From NCBI RefSeq assembly GCF_030864005.1, contig NZ_CP132976.1:5890001-5954000 (forward strand): 64,000 nucleotides of DNA, read 5' to 3'. A program made the translations under genes and the position numbers. Shown here piece by piece: positions 36,453-45,500 of this stretch (within the stretch, counting starts at the first letter, position 1; each line of letters opens with the position of its first letter). Source of the stretch: Achromobacter seleniivolatilans (GTDB lineage: Bacteria; Pseudomonadota; Gammaproteobacteria; Burkholderiales; Burkholderiaceae_B). The notes beneath the pieces were generated by a model that had not been told where the DNA came from, searched no databases, and saw nothing but the letters and a program-made list of their open reading frames with translations.

Positions 36453-37190
36453 TTATGGTGAGACCAGCTCATTGGCTTCAGCTTCCGGGACTTCGGGCGG
36501 ATTCTCGACCAGGTTCCCCTTGTTCAGATGCTCGAATGGCTTTGCTTCTGGGTCAGTCAGGATGGCATCCCAATTTCCCCGATTGAGTCCTTCCACGTTC
36601 AGCCACAGTAAGACAACTTCGTACTGAGATAGCTGCGATTTGATAAGGTCGTAATAGCGCTTTTGCTGTGCCGCTGTAGCCTCTATCTCGGCGCTTTGAT
36701 CCTTCACATGTTTAAACAAGTGATAGACGGTCCTGAAGTAGTGTTCGATCTCCCACCCGTCAGTTTCCAAGAAACGCTGATATGCGGTAGCCAGCGGGAC
36801 TCGGTTTTTCTGCGAAAGGGCAACGATCTTCCGATAAAAAATGCGGAAGCAATCACGGCCGTGCATGATGGTCTTGTCTTTCATCTTACGGTCGATAGAC
36901 TGCAGAACAGAGGCATGAAGCGAAAGCAGCGTGAAGAACTGGTGCTCGAATGCTTGAAGCTTTGCTGCTTGGGTTTGACTACGCAAAGTTGCTGCGACGA
37001 GTACGACAGAAATGAGACCAAATAATGGATTGAGCAGTCCGCCCATGTAGTCACCGAACTGCCCCCATTCAGCGGCAGCGCTAGAGACGTCTGCCTTCCT
37101 GAAGTTCAGGGCAAATGCCCCCAGCAGAGCTCCGATAGCGGCGACTCCGAATCGAAATGGATGGCGAACGAGCATGTCGGCGAGCTTCAT
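36453..37190 (-). CDS. Putative phage abortive infection protein (AbiC-like)
   Basis: About 245 aa. Two N-terminal membrane helices (about residues 13-31 and 48-68) flank the characteristic WGQFGDYMGGLLNPLFGLIS motif. A helical cytoplasmic part follows (FEHQFFTLLSLHASVLQSID ... RYYDLIKSQLSQYEVVLLWL). This layout fits the putative AbiC family (phage abortive infection). The frame is open to a GTG at 37262; ATG 37190 (MKLADMLVRHPF) is preferred for the membrane topology, but no ribosome site settles it. It is upstream of, and co-oriented with, the attC-bounded cassette. Defence role is inferred from family and location. Confidence 0.75.
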   Translation of the reverse strand: MKLADMLVRHPFRFGVAAIGALLGAFALNFRKADVSSAAAEWGQFGDYMGGLLNPLFGLISVVLVAATLRSQTQAAKLQAFEHQFFTLLSLHASVLQSIDRKMKDKTIMHGRDCFRIFYRKIVALSQKNRVPLATAYQRFLETDGWEIEHYFRTVYHLFKHVKDQSAEIEATAAQQKRYYDLIKSQLSQYEVVLLWLNVEGLNRGNWDAILTDPEAKPFEHLNKGNLVENPPEVPEAEANELVSP

Positions 37191-37819
37191 AAGCAGGAGG
37201 AGTGAAAATTTCCGGTAAAGAATTGTGCGGTCCAACGTAATGTAGATCGCATCAACTTGCACACCGGATCTGGTGCTTGCGGTCTAAATTCGCTGAAAAA
37301 GAGTACGAAAAAGGATTTGTAGCCTAGCTTCTCGGTAGGCATTCTGTATGAAAACACAGTGGTAAATTCACCCGTCCGAGTTGCGCACCACGGCTGCTGG
37401 CGTAGGTCCGCGAACGAATTTGTTACGAATAGTATACGGCCAATCTGCAATGAGGTGCATGTGTCTGTGAAATGGCACGGCCTGCGGCATCCGCGAGCCA
37501 TGAGGCGGGAAAGAATCGAACCGAATAGCGGTTTTGATATTTTTGACTGGAAGGCCGTTTCGGGTTGAAAGCGGAATAAGAAAAAAGGCTGGAGTTTGCT
37601 GGATTGATGGGCATCAAATGGCATTAATCAGCGCAAACAGCTAATTATCCTTATCGAAATCTGAAGGTTTTCGCTATAGACCCGGATTTCCAGCTAACGC
37701 GCTTGAGGGACTACCTTGCGAAGTCAGGCTCTATTCTGTTTGGGATGGTTACTGTCTGAAATGAGTCAAGGTATGATGGCTTTTTAGAGAGGAGTGCTGG
37801 TGCCAGCTTGCAATTCTGA
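37191..37819. other. Intergenic region between the abi-like gene and the Druantia-like operon
   Basis: About 630 bp, AT-richer than the surroundings. One minus-strand open frame (37187-37624) lacks family features or plausible composition and is not called. The region should hold the divergent promoters for the abi-like gene (-) and the helicase-system operon (+). No palindrome or strong promoter stands out. Confidence 0.4.
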
Positions 37820-40414
37820 ATGACAGAAAAAATGCATCTCGTCGACAGAGTAAACCTCCCTTCGGAAGAAGCGATTCCAGTTGATATCAACGGCTGGGAG
37901 CACATCCTAGTGCGCCACTTTCTTACCGTCGGACGAGAGGGAGACGCTAGCGACATTCATGCGATCGAGGTTAGCCCCCGGTCACTCGCATTAGCATGCG
38001 GAAGCGATCCTGGCCGAGAAGGCGAGATCGAGGAAGCGTTCCGGGACGCTCTGCTGCGTGACCAAGTATGCCTGCTGAGGGCACTAAGGGAGGGGCCGCA
38101 ACGGCGACCGTCTACGGACGTTCCCAACTGCTTTGCGATGCTAGCGATGACGTTGCTCATCGATCTGCTTCTCGAGGGAACCGCAGATACGGGCAATCAG
38201 TTCCGAGCGAAGCTCGCCGATTGGCTTCGCATTGACCGTACATTTAGCGACCTAAGCGGGGTCAAGCTGATGTGGGAAGAGCTAGCTCAATGGTTGGATA
38301 TGCGGGTAATGCATGGAGCCCCATTCCGTCGATTAGTGCTGCCCGATCCCAGAAGCTGGCACCATATTGGCTACACCCGGCGTCTGTCATTCCCGAACCG
38401 AGCTGACGTTAGAGCGGTCGCCCAAGTTTTGGCAAATGTGCCTGAACGTGACTTGGATAACCCCGTCACGGTGATCCAAGCGGCGGCGCAACTGGAGGGC
38501 AGAAGGAGCATCTCCGTTGGCCTGAAGGACGCGTACGACGACTTTGTTCAGTCGTATTACTCCCAGCGAAGGGCGATTGCCGATCATCGGTTTTGGCGCC
38601 TGGTTGCGCAGGCCCGTACGGTAGGAACCAAGCCACGACTGTTGGCCGCGCTCGATATTGGGCTTACAGCAGATGAAGAGCACGAATTTCGCGTCATGCG
38701 AGTACCAACTGATGACGTTCATGTGCACTGGGCGTTGTCAGCGGCGCTGCGTGACAAGATACTAACGGCTAGTACGAACCTGGGATCCGCAGTTGGCAGA
38801 GGCTTGCTATTTTTCAGGCAAGTGGGCCTCGGTCGTTGGACAGCCGAGCCCGACTTGGCAAAGTGTTGTGATCGTGTGTTGGTCGCATTTGACGACCGAT
38901 TTACCAACCTGATACGTGAGCGCCTGGGCACCGTGACCAGAGATGGTCAATGGAAGTTGACCGTTGATCCCGTTGACGCCATAAAGGTCGCGACCGAGTT
39001 GCGCATGTGTGGAATCATGGTGGACGGTTCCGTCCAATTGTTTCGTCCTATGGCGTCGGATGGTGTGCGCGTGCATGGTGCGTGGCTGGGGCTCCCCGGT
39101 TTTTTGCCTTCGATCGACGCGGATACCGACAAGCTTCGGGTAATCCCAGAAAGGAACGATGTTGCCGAGGTGCGGATTACGATGGCGGGCAACATCAGGC
39201 TAGTGTCCGACACCCCAGTCGCAGGTGCCTATCTCGTGGAGCCGCATCTGCTCCAGCGCGAAAGCCGCCCACCTTGGCGACTGAGGCTGCAGTTTGTCGA
39301 TCGGGCCGCGCCACATCTGAAGCTCGGCGGAGCGCGGCAAAACCTGTCGCTCCTGGAAGACTGGAGCACGATGGGTCCAGCACGAGTCGCTAGCAACTTG
39401 CCTTGCAATGTTGGCTGGGCACGCTCGCAAAACTCGATGGAATGGCTATTAGAGGCGCTCTACGCCAGTGGTGCTAATGGCTGGGACGAGTCTGACCTCG
39501 TTGACCTTGTGCGTCGCGCCGACCCAGAGACAAATCTGGCCCCTTGGCGCACGCTGCGCATGTTGCAGGAAGGTGGCGTGATTGAATCTCGGCTAAGGCA
39601 CGGGTGGAAAGGCCGTGTCTGGACGCTGGTGCCGCCGCGCATAGTCGTATCCTGGACCGATAACATTCCGATCGCCCTCGCAGAGGGCGCGCTGTGCTTC
39701 CACACGCTAGAAGCGTTTGAACTGGCGATCACAGGGATGGGCGGTATGCCATTCAGAATCCCCGGGGCTGCGCGATGGTCGGTACCGGTAACTGGAGCGG
39801 TCGGTGTTGACCCGGGCACCTTAGCCAGCCGACTTGGTTGGGCCCTTGTTGAGCAGACAGAAGCGCCCTCGAGCGCTCCATTGGCGTTAGTCAAAACTGA
39901 CCGGATCGCGGAGAACTACAAGATTGCGTTCACATGGTGCTGGCTCGAGCGACGCTTTAAGGCCTTCGGGGCGACTGAGGGTGGGGTCCGACTAGCTCAA
40001 CTTTCGCATCCTGCTGCCACGGACCATGATGTGTACCGCGTCGAGTGCGGCGGGAAACGCTGGCATTTTTTTTCGCGCCAAGCGGCGATTGTCTGTGCAC
40101 ACTCGGTTGCGCGAGTCCCATTGTTTGCATTCGTCGACGATCGAATCGAAGTGATGGCGCGAGATGGCGGGTTGCCAGATAAGTTAGCGACAGCGTTGCG
40201 CCGGCGTCGGCTGGCGAGCAGCGGGTTCACCGATGATTCCTATGAATATCCCGCAACTGTCGAGGATGCCGCCTGGCTCGCCGGTCTGCTACCAGGGTGT
40301 GTCGTTGGCACACCTACGCTTACGGAGCCAAGCACGGGTGAAGTGCTTTCGAGATCGCGTCGTTCCCGTGGCGCATTGCGGGTCCAGTGGCGCGAAGGAC
40401 GGCTGACGCTATAA
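37820..40414 (+). CDS. Large uncharacterised protein, first gene of a Druantia II-like operon (DruF-like)
   Basis: 864 aa. No enzymatic motif was recognised: no P-loop and no clear nuclease triad. The protein is soluble and mixed alpha/beta, with a Trp-rich N-terminal third (SWHHIGYTRRLSFPN) and a C-terminal region with WHFFSRQAAIVCAHSVARVP. The assignment to DruF rests on gene order: a large protein of unknown function, then a coiled-coil protein, then a giant DUF1998 helicase, with a C5 methyltransferase next. The 28-bp gap to the next gene supports one operon. The start has no good Shine-Dalgarno; ATG 37832 is an alternative. Confidence 0.6.
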   Translation: MTEKMHLVDRVNLPSEEAIPVDINGWEHILVRHFLTVGREGDASDIHAIEVSPRSLALACGSDPGREGEIEEAFRDALLRDQVCLLRALREGPQRRPSTDVPNCFAMLAMTLLIDLLLEGTADTGNQFRAKLADWLRIDRTFSDLSGVKLMWEELAQWLDMRVMHGAPFRRLVLPDPRSWHHIGYTRRLSFPNRADVRAVAQVLANVPERDLDNPVTVIQAAAQLEGRRSISVGLKDAYDDFVQSYYSQRRAIADHRFWRLVAQARTVGTKPRLLAALDIGLTADEEHEFRVMRVPTDDVHVHWALSAALRDKILTASTNLGSAVGRGLLFFRQVGLGRWTAEPDLAKCCDRVLVAFDDRFTNLIRERLGTVTRDGQWKLTVDPVDAIKVATELRMCGIMVDGSVQLFRPMASDGVRVHGAWLGLPGFLPSIDADTDKLRVIPERNDVAEVRITMAGNIRLVSDTPVAGAYLVEPHLLQRESRPPWRLRLQFVDRAAPHLKLGGARQNLSLLEDWSTMGPARVASNLPCNVGWARSQNSMEWLLEALYASGANGWDESDLVDLVRRADPETNLAPWRTLRMLQEGGVIESRLRHGWKGRVWTLVPPRIVVSWTDNIPIALAEGALCFHTLEAFELAITGMGGMPFRIPGAARWSVPVTGAVGVDPGTLASRLGWALVEQTEAPSSAPLALVKTDRIAENYKIAFTWCWLERRFKAFGATEGGVRLAQLSHPAATDHDVYRVECGGKRWHFFSRQAAIVCAHSVARVPLFAFVDDRIEVMARDGGLPDKLATALRRRRLASSGFTDDSYEYPATVEDAAWLAGLLPGCVVGTPTLTEPSTGEVLSRSRRSRGALRVQWREGRLTL

Positions 40415-40441
40415 CAATGAAAACCGTGACAGAAGGCAAAA

Positions 40442-42541
40442 ATGGCATCTAACGTGATTTGGTATGCAGGCCCCTGCATCAAGCGTGCAGAGAAAGGCAC
40501 TGCATCGCACTTGGAGGCGGTGGCGCAGTTGGTGAACAGCGAGTGGAGATTGATCGACGATCCCAAAATCCTGTTCAGGGGTATGAACGATGTAGAGCTG
40601 CGCGCTGCCGACGCGCGACAGTTGAGAGTTTCAGATTGGGCAGCGTTCACAATCGGTATTAAGGGATCTAGGACGAAGTCATGGCCTGCAACAGCGCACC
40701 GCCGCCTACATCGGTATGTAGATCTGTCGGCGTTGGAAGGTGCGGAGCAAGCGCAACGCCAACTCGTCGTCGAGGGCGTGCAGACGCGCCAACCCTCGGG
40801 CACCTGGATCGTCCGGTGCGCTGAAGATGAAGTCTTACAGGTCGAGCTGAGGCAGCACGAAGGCGTCGCACACTTAGCACTGGGTAATGGCCGGGTGTCA
40901 GCGTATCGCTTTGACCCGGAGTCGGTGACAAGAATGCCAACCCCGGACGGAGAGGTGGATTTATACGACTTGAAAGGGGCGACACCGGCGCGATACTACG
41001 ACTGGACGCCGGATGACTCCTTCGCTTTACGAGTCGTCCGGGCGGCGGTAGACGCCGGCGATGGCCATGCGCGCAGCCTCGTCGCTTGGCTTGAATCGCA
41101 TGCGAAGCAAGGTGAGGGTTTGCTGCCTGTGAAGTCTGCCGACATCTCCGCGGCCAATGAGGCGCTTCGTTCTGGCAAGCTAGCGAAGCGCCTCGCGGAA
41201 GACCAGGAACTTTTGCGGAGCTTTTTGGATGTCTTGGTCGATGATGAGCGAATCGGCGCGCTGATTAAGGAAGGTGCGGAACGAGTAGTGGAGCAAGAAC
41301 GTGCGGACGCGCGCGTTCGGGCTGAGGCAGAGGCGAAGCGCGAGATGGAAGCTAGCCGAAAACATCGCCTAGCGGCTCTGAAAGAGGAGCTAGAGAACGC
41401 AGCTCAGATTGGGCGGAAGTCCCTCAGCGAGGAACTCGACAAGTTGCGGGCCCATGGTGAGGCGGAGTTGCAGCAAAGCGTCTCAGCACGTGTCGGCGCT
41501 ATGGAAAAGCGGGCTGGCGAACTGGACGCGCACTGCAAGGCACTCGCTATCGAGGCTGGCCACGCGAAGGCCGCTGTCGGGGAAGAACGGCAAAAGGCAG
41601 CGTCAATACGCTGCGAGATTGCCGAAGCACAGGCATCCCTGAATGCGATCCAAGTCTCCACAGCTATGGCGGCGGCTGAACTTGCCGTCGAGCAGACTCG
41701 CCTGACCGCAGCCCAGACGAAATGCCCGGTAATCGTCCGCCCAGGGGCAACAAAGCTCCTTACTCTGGAGGGAGTTGGTGCTGAGATAGATGCGTCGCGG
41801 TTGCTATCGGGCAGGGGTAAGACGCTTATGGCAAATTTCCTCGCTCTAACGCTGGCCGGCGAGGTGCCCGCCCTATGTGGGCCTGGGGTAGATGATTTCC
41901 TCCTGGCTGCCGAGATTATGTTCGGTGGCGGCCGCTCGGTTCGCATGGAAGCGGATCCGACGATCCTCACATTCGAGGACTTGTGGATACGAGCCGGAAC
42001 GGATTTGCACACCGGATTCGGGCAGGCGTTAGCGATGGCCAGCGGTATTGAAGGCAAACCTCGGACGATGCTCGCGGTGCTCGAGCGCGCGGAGCGTTCA
42101 GGAGGCCGATTCTGGTACCCAACGCTGGCGGACCGCGCGCAGCGCGGGACGCTGCCGCGCAGTCTGCTCATTTGCGTGACTATCGCCGACCAAGAGTGCG
42201 AGGAGGCTTTGGAGATTCTGAGCCGCGCCGTGCGCCTTGACCTGAACGATGTGCTGGAAGCGGATAGCTCACTTCCCCTAGCGATGATCGCGGCCTCTGC
42301 CGGAACAGCCACCGAGCTGGATACGGGCCGCGAGCGCGCAAACGTTGCTCTAGGCGCGGCCGCGGTGGCTACGGATGCGCCTCAGCTCGGTGCGTGGCGC
42401 TCATTGCGCGCTATGCGCGCTGTCGCCGAGGCCACCAGCCTGTCCCCAGTGGCCCGCTTGTCGGAGCTTGTACACCTTTTCTTAGGCACTGGAGGGAAAC
42501 CCGCCAGTGCGAACAAACCTCAGAGAGCTACCCATGCTTGA
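40442..42541 (+). CDS. Coiled-coil protein, second gene of a Druantia II-like operon (DruG-like)
   Basis: 699 aa. The N-terminal domain (1-240) is globular. A long Ala/Glu/Arg-rich coiled coil runs from about 250 to 430 (RVRAEAEAKREMEASRKHRL, GEAELQQSVSARVGAMEKRA). The C-terminal domain (about 440-620) reads like an AAA-type fold, but the GRGKTLMANFLAL stretch is not a proper Walker A. LLICVTIADQECEEALEILS could match a sensor strand. It could bridge helicase and DNA. Its stop overlaps the helicase start. DruG identity is inferred from order and size. Confidence 0.6.
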   Translation: MASNVIWYAGPCIKRAEKGTASHLEAVAQLVNSEWRLIDDPKILFRGMNDVELRAADARQLRVSDWAAFTIGIKGSRTKSWPATAHRRLHRYVDLSALEGAEQAQRQLVVEGVQTRQPSGTWIVRCAEDEVLQVELRQHEGVAHLALGNGRVSAYRFDPESVTRMPTPDGEVDLYDLKGATPARYYDWTPDDSFALRVVRAAVDAGDGHARSLVAWLESHAKQGEGLLPVKSADISAANEALRSGKLAKRLAEDQELLRSFLDVLVDDERIGALIKEGAERVVEQERADARVRAEAEAKREMEASRKHRLAALKEELENAAQIGRKSLSEELDKLRAHGEAELQQSVSARVGAMEKRAGELDAHCKALAIEAGHAKAAVGEERQKAASIRCEIAEAQASLNAIQVSTAMAAAELAVEQTRLTAAQTKCPVIVRPGATKLLTLEGVGAEIDASRLLSGRGKTLMANFLALTLAGEVPALCGPGVDDFLLAAEIMFGGGRSVRMEADPTILTFEDLWIRAGTDLHTGFGQALAMASGIEGKPRTMLAVLERAERSGGRFWYPTLADRAQRGTLPRSLLICVTIADQECEEALEILSRAVRLDLNDVLEADSSLPLAMIAASAGTATELDTGRERANVALGAAAVATDAPQLGAWRSLRAMRAVAEATSLSPVARLSELVHLFLGTGGKPASANKPQRATHA

Positions 42542-45500
42542 TCCGATCGGCGGTTTTGGCCGCATCAAGGATTTCTTCATTTCCTACGTCGAGACCAGTT
42601 TCCGCATCTCCGATCCTACCGTGGCGGAAGCTCGACGCAGCTTGCTCGAAGCGCCGGGCACATTCACGACAGAGCCATTCCTTGAGCCCGTACTGCGCTA
42701 TGAGTCAAGCGACACCACAATTGAGGAATTGGCGATGCTTGAGAATGGCCCACTAGAACTACTCTCGCCTGAAGGGAGACGTGCGTTCGCTGAACTCGCA
42801 CTGTCTGGCTTGTTCGAAGGCCGCTCGGTCGACGGAAAAATCCGGCGTAGATCCGAATATCCACCGTACCGACATCAGGTGCAGATGCTCAATCGAGGAC
42901 TTCGCCCGGGAAACCCTGCGATCGTTACCTCCGGCACAGGTTCCGGCAAAACCGAGAGTTTCATGTTGCCAATGCTCGCTGCGATCTCCGACGAGGCGGT
43001 CAAATGGCCACAGCCGAATAGCAATTACTTAGATGGCCAGTGGTGGAGGAAAAATGAAACAGATTGGCGGGCGATGCGTACTGGTGAACAGCGCCCGGCC
43101 GCTGTGCGCGCGTTAGTTCTGTACCCGATGAACGCGTTGGTCGAAGATCAGATGGTTCGATTGCGCAAAACGCTGGACTCGGACGAGGCCCGCGCGGTGA
43201 TGGACGAACGGTTCTTGGGAAACCGTGTGTTCTTTGGGCAGTATACGAGCGCTGTTCCGGTCACCGGCCACCAGAAGCACCCTCGGCTGGCCGACGACCC
43301 AGACGAGAAAAAGCGCCGCAAGCGGCGGCTGGAAAAACTGCGCATCGCCCTCCGAAGATCCGACGAAAACCAAACTGCCGCCCGGGAACATGACGCGCAA
43401 AAAGATCCCCCCGAGAAAACCCGCTTCATCTTTCCGTCGATGGACGGCGGCGAGATGCTGTCAAGATGGGACATGCAGGACGCCCCGCCAGACATCCTGA
43501 TCACCAACGCGTCGATGTTGGGTGCGATGCTGTCGCGAGAGGTGGAGGACCCAATCTTCAGGCGCACGCGCGAGTGGTTGACTGACAACGACGACGCGTA
43601 CTTCTATCTGGTGTTCGATGAACTGCATTTGGTGCGCGGGTCGGCAGGCACCGAGGTAGCGTTTTTGACAAAATCCTTGATCGACAGGCTGGGGCTCGCC
43701 GACCCGAAGCATCGACACAAGCTGCGCATCCTAGCGTCGTCAGCTTCAATGCCAATGGAGGGTCAAGACGGCCAGCGCTCGAGGCAGTACTTGCGGGACA
43801 TGTTTGCGCCGTACGGCACCAGCACGGGGCCGGGCGACCTTGGGACGGACAGTGCCGAGTATTGGTCAGAATGCGTTATCAAGGGCGTGCCAAACATCCC
43901 AGCATGGGAGCACGGACCCATCGATCCTGTTCCGTTCGAATCACTGCTCAAGGCTGCGCTCGACTCGCGTGACGATTTCGTTCCTCAAGTGAAGCGCAGC
44001 GCAGCTCTAATGGCAGCAGTGGACGCGGCTGCCGCTGCGCTTGCTGTGGGCGGAGACACAGAGGAGGATCGAGTGCGCAACTTGGCAGAGGCGGCCGCGG
44101 CCGCTCTTACCGACGCGTGTCGCGATGGCGAGGGTGTGCGTGCGACTGCCGTATCTGACCTGGGCGCGCGGATTTTTCGGGAGGGGGCCACGGACGTTAT
44201 GGCTGCATTGCGTGGTCTGACGCTAGCGCGGGCGCTGCCAGAGTCTAAAGTCTGGAACGCACGAGTGGAGTCGACTACGCCGGCATTTCGCCTACACACA
44301 TTCATTCGAAACATCGAGGGGCTGTTCGGTGCGCCCAGGCCGACGCTTGGAGGTGCGACCTTTGACAATTTGACGACCGAGCGCGGCCTTTCGCACGCCC
44401 CCTCCGCTGATGGCGAGAAGCGAGGGAGAAGACTATTTGAGCTTCTTTACTGCGAGGCGTGCGGCGATCTGCTGATTGGCGGTCAGCGCGGTGAGCGAAA
44501 ACTCAACTCGAGCTCAACCGAGATGCTGCCCTCGTCCGGAAACTTGGAAAACTTGCCCGAGCGCGCCGCCAGCGAGTACTACGACCAGATGACCTTCGAG
44601 GAGTTCGCGGTGTTCTGGCCTCGAAGACGACAACCAATGCTGCCTGACAGGGACTACGACCAGTGGCAGCTAGCGCACCTGGACCCGCACTCAGGCGTTG
44701 TTGCGTGCGGCTCAGACATACCGGATGGGCACGTGGGCGGCTATCTCTACTTTCAAAACGATGAGGCAGTCAGCGGTAAGGGAACCAGGGCCAAGGACGG
44801 GCCAAAACGATCAAAAACAGCGCAGCCGTTCTGCTGCCCTAAGTGCGGTATCGACTATTCACGTCGACCAGCAAGCAATCGACTGCGCTCGCCGATCCGT
44901 GCGTTCCGCACGGGCGTGTCGAAGGCGTCTCAGCTGGTTGCAACCGAGCTCTTCGAGCTTCTACATGCGATCGGTGCCGAACCGAAAGGAATCTGCTTCT
45001 CGGACAGTCGCCAGGACGCCGCCAATCAAGCGCTGGCGATCGAAACCATGCATTTGCGAGATCTCCGGCGTGAAGTTTTAGTGGCGGCCGCACGTGCCCG
45101 CATAGAGACCCGTCAAAAGGAATGGCTCAGCGAGGATGAGTTCAATGAGATGGTTGGACGCCTTTCTCAGGATAGGAAAACAGCTGAACTGACTAATCTC
45201 GTACAGCGCTATACCGCGCAACGAGCGGGTGGTTCGGTGCAGTCTGGAGACCGCAAGGTCGCGTTGCGTGAGTTACTGCAGGACGCGGACGGTGGCGGAC
45301 GTGTCGGCGACCTCGTTTCCGAGTTCGTGAAGATGGGCATTCACCCGTTTGATCCAAGCGGACGTGCGACGTTCGAAGGGAGTCCGTGGCACGCACTATT
45401 CGAACAATCCAGCAATTCGGTTGAGTACGCGGGAACATTGAATGGAGCTGATAAAGCCAGCCTCACCGCCACAATCTTAAGGCAGCAGTATGAGCTGATC

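Noticed and set aside
37187..37624. 145-aa minus-strand frame upstream of the abi-like gene
   Set aside because: Composition is not protein-like, no ribosome binding site, and it overlaps the abi-like start.
41404..42312. 302-aa minus-strand open frame inside the DruG-like gene
   Set aside because: Ser/Arg/Ala-rich shadow frame; the plus-strand gene has continuous coiled-coil and domain structure.
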